From UBA5436 sp964346085 (GTDB taxonomy: Bacteria > Bacillota > Clostridia > Saccharofermentanales > DTU023), in contig CAYFSZ010000017.1 in the NCBI GenBank assembly GCA_964346085.1, forward strand, positions 1 to 21,954: a stretch of 21,954 nt of DNA. Direction: 5' to 3'. Position numbers and translations under genes: made by a program. Below the pieces are notes generated by a model, which was given only the letters and a program-made list of their open reading frames with translations, was not told the origin of the DNA and ran no database searches. Shown in pieces: positions 1-6,696 of this stretch; the first letter of the stretch is position 1, and each line of letters begins with the position of its first letter.

Positions 1-75
1 TATATTCTACTTTACTTTCTAATTTTACATTGTTCTTATTTATATCATTATTTAAGTATTTACAATTTTTTTAGA

Positions 76-849
76 TTATAAGCCAAGAAGTTTTTCAATT
101 CTCAAAACAAATGGATGTGGAAGAATCCTTGATGCAAAGCGAATCATTTGAGCAGTGAAGCTAAGCACTGAAATATCCTTGTGTTTTATTGATCTTTTCA
201 ATGCTTTGCTAGCAACTTTTTCTGGCTCTTCTAAACCTAGATTTTTAATAGATTGTGTCTTTTCCTTTTTTCCAGCATAAACAAAAAATTCTGTTTCCAT
301 TGGATTAGGACAAACAGCTGTAACAGTGATTTTTCTTTCTTTTAATTCCTGATTCAAAGCTCGCGAAAAACTTAACACATAGGCTTTGCTTGCAGCATAT
401 ACCGCAAAATTAGCTTGTGGTAAAAAGGCAGCAACCGATGCAACATTTAAAATTCGACTATTTTCAGCCATATAAGGAAGACAAATTGAACAAATTTGTG
501 TTAGCGCTTTGATATTAACATCTATCATATAAGAATTGTCTTCGTAACCAATCGTAGAAAACTTTCCAAGTTTTCCTAAGCCCGCAGAATTGACTAAAAT
601 CGAAATTTGCACACTTTGTTTCCATAAACACTCTTTCAATTGTTCTTGAAATAGCGAATGAGATACATCTCCTGCCAAAATAGCAGTTGGATGCTTTAGA
701 GAAGATTGTAATTCCTTTAATTTTTGCTCTCTTCTTGCACAAAGCCAGATTTCATCTATATCTTCAAAGGCATCAATTTGTTGAACAAACTCTTTACCAA
801 GTCCTACTGATGCACCAGTAATAATCGCGATTTTTTTCATGACACTCAT
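76..849 (-). CDS. SDR-family short-chain dehydrogenase/reductase
   Basis: This is a 257-residue classical short-chain dehydrogenase/reductase, probably cytosolic; the substrate cannot be read from sequence. It shows the Rossmann glycine motif TGASVGLG (residues 11-18), an NSAG motif (87-90, a variant of NNAG), a catalytic Ser near 138 and the catalytic YAASK (Tyr151, Lys155). The Arg pair just after the second strand (CARREQKL) suggests NADP(H) preference, which is inference. Length is normal for the family. The ATG at 849 is preceded by AAGGA with about 7 nt spacing; a second ATG three codons in is possible. It sits alone downstream of the tRNA operon on the same strand, and its own promoter is not clear. 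Below the stop, positions 1-75 are A/T-rich and hold no recognisable terminator or gene. Confidence 0.9.
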   Translation of the reverse strand: MSVMKKIAIITGASVGLGKEFVQQIDAFEDIDEIWLCARREQKLKELQSSLKHPTAILAGDVSHSLFQEQLKECLWKQSVQISILVNSAGLGKLGKFSTIGYEDNSYMIDVNIKALTQICSICLPYMAENSRILNVASVAAFLPQANFAVYAASKAYVLSFSRALNQELKERKITVTAVCPNPMETEFFVYAGKKEKTQSIKNLGLEEPEKVASKALKRSIKHKDISVLSFTAQMIRFASRILPHPFVLRIEKLLGL

Positions 850-952
850 AGTTTAATCCTTTTTTCTTACAAATGTCATGGACAAAACATAATACCCCTG
901 ACTGTGTAAAATTAATGAATACTATTATTCTACACATCCAAACAAAATAAAG

Positions 953-980
953 AAACCTTGAAACCGAAGTTTCAAGGTTT
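953..980 (-). terminator. Intrinsic terminator of the tRNA operon
   Basis: A perfect 12-bp inverted repeat (953-964 with 969-980) closes on a TTCG tetraloop when read on the minus strand. A T-rich run (TCTTTATTTTGTTT) follows. The hairpin begins one base after the CCA end of tRNA-Lys, so it also defines the 3' trailer. Stem length, stable loop and T-tract make this a convincing Rho-independent terminator. Confidence 0.9.
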
Positions 981-981
981 T

Positions 982-1057
982 TGGTGATCCACCGGAGGCT
1001 CGAACTCCGGACCCCTTGATTAAAAGTCAAGTGCTCTACCGACTGAGCTAGTGGATC
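982..1057 (-). tRNA. tRNA-Lys (anticodon TTT)
   Basis: This is a 76-nt cloverleaf with a 7-bp acceptor stem (GATCCAC/GTGGATC), discriminator A and an encoded CCA. The anticodon loop CTTTTAA sits on stem TTGA/TCAA, giving anticodon TTT. The T-arm GTTCGAGCC is present. It is the last gene of a three-tRNA transcript and ends one base before the terminator hairpin. Confidence 0.97.
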
Positions 1058-1061
1058 ATAT

Positions 1062-1136
1062 TGGCTGGGATGGCAGGATTCGAACCTACGCATGCGGGAG
1101 TCAAAGTCCCGTGCCTTACCGCTTGGCGACATCCCA
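1062..1136 (-). tRNA. tRNA-Gln (anticodon TTG)
   Basis: This is a 75-nt cloverleaf with acceptor stem TGGGATG/CATCCCA, discriminator G and an encoded CCA. The anticodon loop CTTTGAC on stem GGGA/TCCC gives TTG. The U1-A72 first pair is typical of tRNA-Gln. It lies 4 nt upstream of tRNA-Lys and 30 nt downstream of tRNA-His. Confidence 0.97.
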
Positions 1137-1166
1137 ATATCTCTTCAAAGTTCACACTTTTTAAAA

Positions 1167-1243
1167 TGGGGTGGAATATGGGAGTCGAACCCACGACCTC
1201 CAGAGCCACAATCTGGCACTCTAACCAACTGAGCTAATTCCAC
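1167..1243 (-). tRNA. tRNA-His (anticodon GTG)
   Basis: This is a 77-nt cloverleaf with acceptor stem GTGGAAT/ATTCCAC and an encoded CCA. The anticodon loop TTGTGGC on stem CCAGA/TCTGG gives GTG. The discriminator base is C73 and the base just upstream (position 1244) is a G. These are the G-1:C73 identity elements specific to tRNA-His, so the mature 5' end is probably at 1244. It is the first gene of the tRNA operon. Confidence 0.97.
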
Positions 1244-1266
1244 CAAATTTGTCTAAACTTGAGGTT

Positions 1267-1280
1267 GCCTTCCCAAAGGC
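1267..1280 (-). other. 5'-leader hairpin of the tRNA operon
   Basis: Minus-strand GCCTT-TGGG-AAGGC forms a 5-bp hairpin just downstream of the predicted start site (about 1283) and ahead of tRNA-His. It probably structures the 5' leader removed by RNase P. The role is inferred only. Confidence 0.4.
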
Positions 1281-1289
1281 ACAAGAGAG

Positions 1290-1318
1290 ATTATATTGAC
1301 TAATTCATTGTTTGTCAA
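1290..1318 (-). promoter_or_regulatory. Consensus sigma-70/sigma-A promoter of the tRNA operon
   Basis: On the minus strand, TTGACA (1313-1318) and TATAAT (1290-1295) are separated by exactly 17 bases. All 12 hexamer positions match consensus. It lies about 45 nt upstream of tRNA-His, as expected for a strong stable-RNA promoter. Confidence 0.93.
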
Positions 1319-1345
1319 GCATTATTTTTATGTTCTCATAAAATC

Positions 1346-1375
1346 CTGTGAGTACCTAATCATCAGTACTCACAG
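1346..1375 (-). terminator. Terminator downstream of the DUF1846 gene
   Basis: A perfect 10-bp inverted repeat (CTGTGAGTAC/GTACTCACAG, 1346-1355 with 1366-1375) has a 10-nt loop and lies 7 nt beyond the stop codon. A short GATTTTATG tail follows on the minus strand. It separates the DUF1846 gene from the tRNA promoter. The T-tract is modest. Confidence 0.7.
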
Positions 1376-1382
1376 AAGTTTT

Positions 1383-2870
1383 TCATTTAGGTTGATACAA
1401 TCTTTTCGCCCTCACTGTAGGCTCTGATGTATAATTCATTTTTAATTTTCTAACAGTATTTCTATCTACTTGATCTAATATCATGGTTGAATGACATTCA
1501 CATTGTGCTAATTTATCGAGTTGTTTCATCGCTTCACTTGCCAGTGGATTTGTCAAAGCTGAAATTGATAATGCAATTAGCACTTCTTCTAAATGTAATC
1601 GAGGTGAGCTATGGCCTAATGTGTCAATTTTCAATCTAGAAATCGGTTCAATGATATTGCCTGAAATGAGAGGAATATGATCATCAATCTTTGCCAAATA
1701 CTTCAATGCATTAAGAAGAGCTGCCGCAGGAGCACCTAACAATTTTGTTCTTCTTCCAGTGATAATCATCATATCATCTAGTTCAATTGCAAAGGCAGTC
1801 TCTGAAGATTCCTCACTTTTTTCTCTTGCTGCAATCGCAACACGTCTTGAGTCAGCATTGACCTCTGCTAACCCCATTAAAGTTTCAGCCTTTTCAATCA
1901 TTGCTTTCGTTGCTCTGCCTAACTTTTGTTCACATAAAGCAGTGTAGTAACGACGTACAATTTCTTCTTTAGCTGCGGCATAAGCAGCTTCATGATCAAT
2001 AATGCAATCCCCAGCCATATTAACACCCATATCTGTTGGTGAATAATAAGGACAAGATCCAGAAATCTTGTTGAAAATTGCGCGTAGAATCGGAAATGCT
2101 TCAACATCACGATTATAGTTAATGGCAATAACTCCATATTTTTCTAAATGGAATGGGTCAATCATATTAACATCATTTAAATCTAACGTTGCCGCTTCAT
2201 AAGCTAAATTGACGGGATGCTGTAAAGCAATATTATGAATTGGGAATGTTTCAAATTTCGCATATCCAGCAGAAATTCCCCGTTTATGTTCTTGATACAT
2301 TTGCGAAAGGCATGTTGCCATTTTTCCACTAGCAGGACCTGGAGCTGTTACGACAACGATTTCTTTACTCGTTTCAATGTATTCATTTTTTCCAAAACCT
2401 TCATCGCTAACAATTTTTTCCACTTGATGCGGATAGCCTTCAATTAGATGATGCAAGTAAACATTAACACCTAATTTTTCAATAGCTTCTTTAAATTTTA
2501 AAGCACTCGCTTGGTTTTCGAAGAAAGTAATAACGACACTACTAACATATAGGTCAACACTACGGAAAGCATCAATTAAACGAATGACTTCCAAATCATA
2601 ACCAATTTCAAAATCTCCTCGTTGTTTATTATCTTCAATATCATTTGCGGAAATGGAAATAACAATTTCAACCTTATCTTTCACCTGTAGTAGCATTCTT
2701 AGTTTACTATCTGGTAAAAATCCAGGCAAAACTCTTGAAGCATGTTCATCATCAAACAATTTTCCGCCAAATTCAATATATAATTTTCCGGAAAATTGTT
2801 CTGCTCTTTCCAAAATTTTCTGTGATTGAATCTTCATGTATTTTTCATTATCAAAGGCAATCTTTTTCAT
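1383..2870 (-). CDS. DUF1846 family protein
   Basis: This 495-residue protein matches DUF1846 proteins of Firmicutes. Recognisable parts are the N-terminus MKKIAFDNEKYMKIQS followed by KLYIEFGGKL, and a P-loop-like APGPASGKMATCLSQ near residues 176-190. The family has solved structures but, to my knowledge, no settled function; nucleotide binding by the GPASGK segment is inference. Length is normal. I chose the ATG at 2870 because it matches the family N-terminus; the open frame runs upstream to a GTG at 2957. The only good Shine-Dalgarno (GAGGAAAGGG, 2900-2909) lies about 30 nt upstream, separated by a small hairpin. A TTG at 2894 is better placed and would add eight residues. It is monocistronic between its own promoter and terminator. 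Confidence 0.88.
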   Translation of the reverse strand: MKKIAFDNEKYMKIQSQKILERAEQFSGKLYIEFGGKLFDDEHASRVLPGFLPDSKLRMLLQVKDKVEIVISISANDIEDNKQRGDFEIGYDLEVIRLIDAFRSVDLYVSSVVITFFENQASALKFKEAIEKLGVNVYLHHLIEGYPHQVEKIVSDEGFGKNEYIETSKEIVVVTAPGPASGKMATCLSQMYQEHKRGISAGYAKFETFPIHNIALQHPVNLAYEAATLDLNDVNMIDPFHLEKYGVIAINYNRDVEAFPILRAIFNKISGSCPYYSPTDMGVNMAGDCIIDHEAAYAAAKEEIVRRYYTALCEQKLGRATKAMIEKAETLMGLAEVNADSRRVAIAAREKSEESSETAFAIELDDMMIITGRRTKLLGAPAAALLNALKYLAKIDDHIPLISGNIIEPISRLKIDTLGHSSPRLHLEEVLIALSISALTNPLASEAMKQLDKLAQCECHSTMILDQVDRNTVRKLKMNYTSEPTVRAKRLYQPK

Positions 2871-2880
2871 ATAAACACAC

Positions 2881-2909
2881 AAACATTTATGCAATGTTTC
2901 CCTTTCCTC
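2881..2909 (-). promoter_or_regulatory. Distant Shine-Dalgarno plus hairpin before the DUF1846 start
   Basis: On the minus strand, GAGGAAAGGG (2900-2909) is followed at once by a 7-bp hairpin (AAACATT-GCATA-AATGTTT, 2881-2899). Ten bases then lead to the ATG at 2870. The hairpin could bring the ribosome site near the ATG. Alternatively the TTG within it (2892-2894) is the true start. Confidence 0.45.
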
Positions 2910-3009
2910 ATTTAAACGTATCCCTAAAAAATATAAAGTCTCTTTTGGTAGAAACACAGCTGAAATTTACTTATTATCTAAGTAGTCCAACGCTGGTAAA
3001 AGACAAATC

Positions 3010-3038
3010 ATTATAACAAGCTATCAAAATTCTAACAA
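3010..3038 (-). promoter_or_regulatory. Promoter of the DUF1846 gene
   Basis: On the minus strand, TTGTTA (3033-3038) and a perfect TATAAT (3010-3015) are 17 bases apart. The predicted start near 3003 gives a leader of about 130 nt before the ATG at 2870. The -35 box lies inside the 3' hairpin of the upstream gene. Confidence 0.7.
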
Positions 3039-3052
3039 GATTTTTTAGAATT
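3028..3052 (-). terminator. Possible weak terminator after the alkyltransferase gene
   Basis: An 8-bp A/T-rich inverted repeat (AATTCTAA/TTAGAATT, 3028-3035 with 3045-3052) has a 9-nt loop and is followed by TTGAT on the minus strand. The stem has only one G-C pair. It overlaps the -35 box of the next promoter. Confidence 0.4.
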
Positions 3053-3074
3053 AGTTTTACTCATACCCCCTGAT

Positions 3075-4133
3075 TCAAGATGAATTTCTGTTCGCATTAT
3101 TTACAAACTCTAAATCAAGCAAAGCACTTTTCAAAGCGATTCCTCCCGCAAATCCGGTTAAAGATCTATCTTTCCCGATGACACGATGACATGGAATCAA
3201 TATACCTAATGGATTCTTTCCACAAGCTGAGCCAATAGCCCGAGAGAAATCTCTTGCTTTCACATTATCACCTGTCATACGCAATGCAACTTCTTCATAA
3301 GAAATCAAACTACCATAAGGAATCGTTTCTAAAATCTTCCATACTTGCTTTTGGAAATCAGTACCTTGAACGATGAGGTAAGGTAAATCAAAATTATATC
3401 TCTGTCCTGTAAAATATTCTGTAAACTGCTGAATGATTTTGACTTCTAGTTGTGGATCGATCGGATTCAAAATTGAATGAATCCGGATAATATCACGATT
3501 TGTTTCTAGCACTCCAGAATCATTCAAAAAACATCCTCGTAATAAAGCTTTTCGCAAAGCATCATCTTCGATTGTTTGATCCGGCTTAATAAATTGCACT
3601 TCCTGAATACTATCACTCACAATTTTCACCGCAATATGATGCTTCTTAAAATGGAAAAGGATAAAGTTTTCTTGATTAAAATCCGCGGCAGCAAATTGTC
3701 TTGTTTCAACTTTATTCGGATAAATAGAATTTCCAAAGAACATTCCAGGTTCATTGCCCGGAATTACTTTTTGAGTTCGATCTGGAATTCTTAAAAGCAA
3801 TTGCTCAAAATTTGATTCAAGCCGATAGAAAGCAGCCCCTATTTCCAAAAGAATTTTTTGTGTATTTCTCTCAGTATTCAAAGAAAAGTTTTCGAATTGC
3901 AATAAATTCCCAACCAATGTTTTTTTATCTAAAAAAACCGATTCCACAAAGAGCAATGCTATTTTTTTCTGCTCTTTTGACACGATATACACTTCCGCGT
4001 AAGAATGTTTTCGATATGAACGTATCAATTGAGTTAACTGCGATTTGTTGCTAAAAAAATCCGAAGGCAGACCCGCTTCCCAAATGACATTCAAATACTT
4101 TTGTCTCCAAGGAATCACTTCATAAGCGTACAT
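3075..4133 (-). CDS. Methylated-DNA--[protein]-cysteine S-methyltransferase with an extra N-terminal domain
   Basis: The C-terminal half is a suicide alkyltransferase (Ogt/AGT type) that moves O6-alkyl groups from guanine to its own Cys. It shows GTDFQKQVWKIL, SRAIGSACGKNP and the active-site motif IPCHRVIG (Cys315 from this start), then an FAGG loop. Most Ogt proteins are about 150-180 residues; this one is 352. Residues 1-150 are a separate domain, partly like a GNAT acetyltransferase fold (two hydrophobic strands, a helix, then LLLRIPDRTQ), but I see no clear acetyl-CoA loop, so I leave it unnamed. The ATG at 4133 follows GGAGGT with 5 nt spacing; an upstream in-frame TTG at 4145 is part of that region. 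It starts 24 nt after folA and probably shares the thyA-folA transcript. Confidence 0.85.
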   Translation of the reverse strand: MYAYEVIPWRQKYLNVIWEAGLPSDFFSNKSQLTQLIRSYRKHSYAEVYIVSKEQKKIALLFVESVFLDKKTLVGNLLQFENFSLNTERNTQKILLEIGAAFYRLESNFEQLLLRIPDRTQKVIPGNEPGMFFGNSIYPNKVETRQFAAADFNQENFILFHFKKHHIAVKIVSDSIQEVQFIKPDQTIEDDALRKALLRGCFLNDSGVLETNRDIIRIHSILNPIDPQLEVKIIQQFTEYFTGQRYNFDLPYLIVQGTDFQKQVWKILETIPYGSLISYEEVALRMTGDNVKARDFSRAIGSACGKNPLGILIPCHRVIGKDRSLTGFAGGIALKSALLDLEFVNNANRNSS

Positions 4134-4157
4134 ATCTACCTCCAATTTAATTAATAT

Positions 4158-4673
4158 TTAACGTTTCTTTTGATAATGCCGATACGTGTATGAAATCTTA
4201 CTTCTTTCATCATATCTTTCTTCTAATTCATCAATCATTTCCCAATCAAATCGTTCATCAAGATTCGGGAAATAACTGTCGGCTGGTAATTCTTTATTCA
4301 TAAACGTAACATAACAGTCAGAGCAATAATCGATCAATTGTTGATAAATAGATGCACCACCAACAACGATGAAATCTTCATCTATATAATCATATTTGTC
4401 TTGAATAATCGAAATCATGTCAAATAGCTCTTCTAGCGAATGACAAATCATGGCATTTTCAATTTCAAAATCCTGTTGACGAGAAAGTATGATGTTTTGT
4501 CGATTGGGTAAAACTTTTTTTCCTGGATATGTTTGCAATGTATTTTTGCCATATATAATCACTTTACCAGTTGTCATTTCTTTGAAACGCTTTAAATCTT
4601 CAGAAATATGAACTTGTAAAGCACCTTCTTTACCGATTCCCCAATTTTTATCAACATTAACAATCGCAATCAT
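4158..4673 (-). CDS. folA: Dihydrofolate reductase
   Basis: A 171-residue dihydrofolate reductase that reduces dihydrofolate with NADPH, regenerating the cofactor consumed by the thymidylate synthase encoded just upstream. Landmarks are MIAIVNVDKNWGIGKEG at the N-terminus, the catalytic acid Asp26 in SEDLKRFKE, TTGKVIIYGKNTL, and VVGGASIYQQLI in the NADPH region. The usual Pro-Trp before the active site (E. coli Pro21-Trp22) is Gln20-Val21 here. Length is normal. The ATG follows AGAGGT and lies 10 nt after the thyA stop, so the two are co-transcribed. Confidence 0.94.
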   Translation of the reverse strand: MIAIVNVDKNWGIGKEGALQVHISEDLKRFKEMTTGKVIIYGKNTLQTYPGKKVLPNRQNIILSRQQDFEIENAMICHSLEELFDMISIIQDKYDYIDEDFIVVGGASIYQQLIDYCSDCYVTFMNKELPADSYFPNLDERFDWEMIDELEERYDERSKISYTYRHYQKKR

Positions 4674-4683
4674 TTCAGACCTC

Positions 4684-5514
4684 TTATATCGCTACTGGGA
4701 TGCGTTTTACTGCAGGACCATGCTGATAATTTTCAAATGTGAAATCCTCAACTTTAAAATCATAAAAATTCTTAATTTCCGGATTGACAATTAACTTTGG
4801 AGCAGCATATTGTTCTTGTTTAATTAACTCCTCCACCATTGGAATATGACGGTCATATATGTGGGCATCAGCAATAACATGAACGAATTCGCCAACTTCT
4901 AAACCGCTTACTTGTGCAAACATATGTACGAGAATCGCATATTGAGTGACATTCCAGCCATTTGCCACCAACATGTCTTGTGATCTTTGATTAAGAATCG
5001 CATTTAGCTTATTGCCTGTCACATTAAATGTCATGCTATATGCACATGGATATAAATTCATTTCATGCAAATCTTCAAAATTATACATCGAAGTAAGAAT
5101 TCTTCTTGAAGCAGGATTGTGTTTCAAGTCATAAAGAACACGGTCAACTTGGTCAAACTCACCTTCTTTGTATTGATGTTTTACTTGCATTTGATAACCA
5201 TACGCTTTACCGATTGTATGATCTTCTCCAGCCCATTGATCCCAAATTTTACTATTTAAATCATCAACATTGTTTGATTTTCTTTGCCAAATCCACAACA
5301 ACTCATCAATCGCTGCTTTATAGTTAATTGGTCTAACGGTCAACATTGGAAACTCTTTGCTTAAATCATAACGATTAACAACACCAAACGCTTTCATCGT
5401 ATATGCAGGAGTTCCATCTTCCCAGACAGGTCGAACATCTTGCCCCGTCATATCAACGCCTTTTTCAAGAATTTGTTTGCAATTATCTATAAAAATTTTA
5501 TCTGCTATACTCAT
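4684..5514 (-). CDS. thyA: Thymidylate synthase (ThyA)
   Basis: Converts dUMP to dTMP using methylene-tetrahydrofolate and yields dihydrofolate for FolA. It is 276 residues. Landmarks are the catalytic Cys157 in LYPCAYSMTFNV, phosphate-binding Arg177 in NQRSQD, Asn188 in NGWNV, and DAHIY (216-220), which contacts the nucleotide sugar. SNNVDDLN and IWDQWAGEDHTIGKAYGYQ resemble the B. subtilis ThyA branch more than the E. coli/ThyB branch. GGAG lies 9 nt before the ATG. It is the first gene of the thyA-folA-alkyltransferase unit and has its own likely promoter. Confidence 0.96.
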   Translation of the reverse strand: MSIADKIFIDNCKQILEKGVDMTGQDVRPVWEDGTPAYTMKAFGVVNRYDLSKEFPMLTVRPINYKAAIDELLWIWQRKSNNVDDLNSKIWDQWAGEDHTIGKAYGYQMQVKHQYKEGEFDQVDRVLYDLKHNPASRRILTSMYNFEDLHEMNLYPCAYSMTFNVTGNKLNAILNQRSQDMLVANGWNVTQYAILVHMFAQVSGLEVGEFVHVIADAHIYDRHIPMVEELIKQEQYAAPKLIVNPEIKNFYDFKVEDFTFENYQHGPAVKRIPVAI

Positions 5515-5548
5515 CTATTCATTCTCCGTTCATCAACTTGTTTTCTAT

Positions 5549-5578
5549 ATTATATTCTACAAAACAGAGCAAATGCAA
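5549..5578 (-). promoter_or_regulatory. Likely promoter of thyA-folA
   Basis: A perfect TATAAT (5549-5554, minus strand) lies 34 nt upstream of the thyA ATG. A weak -35 candidate TTGCAT (5573-5578) is 18 bases away. The -10 is convincing and the -35 is marginal. No clear terminator is seen between the comEA stop (5600) and this site. Confidence 0.55.
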
Positions 5579-5599
5579 AACGTTACAAAGTACACAGAA

Positions 5600-6265
5600 T
5601 CATCGTATGGTGATTTGGTCTTTTATTTTTTCAAAACTATTCTCTTTAATGCCGGGAACAAGCATTAGATCTTCAATATTCGAAAATTCTCCATATTCGT
5701 TTCTATATTGGATAATTGCGGCTGCTTTACTGGGACCTATACCATTGAGTTGTAGCAGTTCCTCTTCACCAGCTTTATTAATGTTAATCATTATTTTTTC
5801 TTGTGATGATGAGCTTGTTGTTTGAACAATCAAATCTTTATATTGTTCAAAACTTTGATTTACTTCTTCCTTACTAGGAATATATATTTTCTGATTCGAG
5901 GTGATTGATTCTGCTAAATTGATATAGAACAAATCAGCCAAGTCGGTTAAGCCCCCAGCTCTTTGAATAACTTCTTCGACGATATCTCCTTCATTCATAT
6001 AATAAACACCTGGTTGCTTAACTTCTCCCATAATGTGGATTGGTATTGTTTCACGAGCTAGATCTTGCAATGATTGACTTTCAGTTATCTCTTTTGCATC
6101 ATGCTTAACAACATGTTCTTCTTGAACATTAGTACTTTGAGGATGAATTGATAATGTTTGATTTGTTGTATCTTGGTCTTCAAATTTTTTATTAAAAAGA
6201 TACATTGCAATTAAGACAATGAGCACAATCAAAAAAACAAGGATTTTGGGCTTTGATCTATCCAT
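5600..6265 (-). CDS. comEA: ComEA-like competence DNA-binding protein
   Basis: A 221-residue membrane-anchored DNA receptor of natural transformation. Order of parts: N-terminal membrane segment (about 8-24), a polar linker, an SLBB domain (about 75-131, HIMGEVKQPGVYY to IYIPSKEE), a Ser/Gln-rich spacer, and a C-terminal helix-hairpin-helix DNA-binding domain (about 158-221) with LNGIGPSKA and LVPGIKENS. This is the standard ComEA architecture and length. The start follows AGGAGGGAATC. In B. subtilis comEA lies downstream of nadD-yqeK-rsfS-yqeM-comER and upstream of comEB and comEC. Here it still follows rsfS (80 nt gap), but thyA comes next and comEC is absent from the window. Confidence 0.92.
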   Translation of the reverse strand: MDRSKPKILVFLIVLIVLIAMYLFNKKFEDQDTTNQTLSIHPQSTNVQEEHVVKHDAKEITESQSLQDLARETIPIHIMGEVKQPGVYYMNEGDIVEEVIQRAGGLTDLADLFYINLAESITSNQKIYIPSKEEVNQSFEQYKDLIVQTTSSSSQEKIMININKAGEEELLQLNGIGPSKAAAIIQYRNEYGEFSNIEDLMLVPGIKENSFEKIKDQITIR

Positions 6266-6303
6266 GATTCCCTCCTATTGAAATCATAAATATTATGAAT
6301 TGC

Positions 6304-6319
6304 AAAAACGCTTGTTTTT
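6304..6319 (-). terminator. Possible weak hairpin between rsfS and comEA
   Basis: AAAAAC-AAGC-GTTTTT on the minus strand forms a 6-bp hairpin in the 80-nt gap after rsfS. Its T run is part of the stem and no further T-tract follows, so termination would be partial at best. Confidence 0.25.
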
Positions 6320-6345
6320 TTGTGAAAAATTGTAAAAATTAGAAT

Positions 6346-6696
6346 TTATTTATCAACACTATCTCTAGAAAGTGGTCCACGCCATAATTTCTCGATTTGA
6401 TAAAATTCTCTTTCTTCTTGCAAGAAAATATGAACGATTACATCTTGATAGTCCAGTAAATTCCAACGATTTCTTTCATCGTTTTCTCTTCTGATTGGTA
6501 AAAGACCAAATTCTTTCTCCACTTCAAACATTACGTCTTCACGTAAAGCTTTTACTTGTGTGTTTGAAGTTCCGCTTGCAATGATAAAATAATCTGCAAG
6601 AACGGTTTTCTCTTTTACTTCCAGTACTTCAATATCGATCGCTTTTTTATCGTCTAGCGCTTTTACGATCACATCTTTTAATGCATTAATTTCCAC
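6346..6696 (-). CDS. rsfS: Ribosomal silencing factor RsfS
   Basis: A 116-residue RsfS/YbeB/DUF143 protein. The family binds ribosomal protein uL14 and blocks joining of 30S and 50S subunits when nutrients are scarce. Family signatures are LADYFIIASGTSNTQVKAL and, near the C-terminus, DYQDVIVHIFLQEEREFYQ with LEKLW-type IEKLWRG. Length is typical. The start is GTG, placed directly after the TAA of nadD-yqeK. The ribosome site AAAGGAGAAC lies inside the last codons of that gene, so translation is probably coupled. The yqeK-rsfS order matches B. subtilis. Confidence 0.95.
   Translation of the reverse strand: MEINALKDVIVKALDDKKAIDIEVLEVKEKTVLADYFIIASGTSNTQVKALREDVMFEVEKEFGLLPIRRENDERNRWNLLDYQDVIVHIFLQEEREFYQIEKLWRGPLSRDSVDK

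Noticed and set aside
1..75. Gene or terminator at the left edge
   Set aside because: Only A/T-rich sequence without a stable inverted repeat or open frame.
794..1132. Long open frame on the minus strand across the tRNAs
   Set aside because: It reads through tRNA-Gln, tRNA-Lys and the terminator and shows no protein-like motif.
2871..3003. Riboswitch in the DUF1846 leader
   Set aside because: The leader is long enough, but I find only short local hairpins and no known aptamer core or terminator switch.
4134..4145. Upstream TTG start of the alkyltransferase gene
   Set aside because: The bases right after it (GGAGGT) are the ribosome site for the ATG at 4133.
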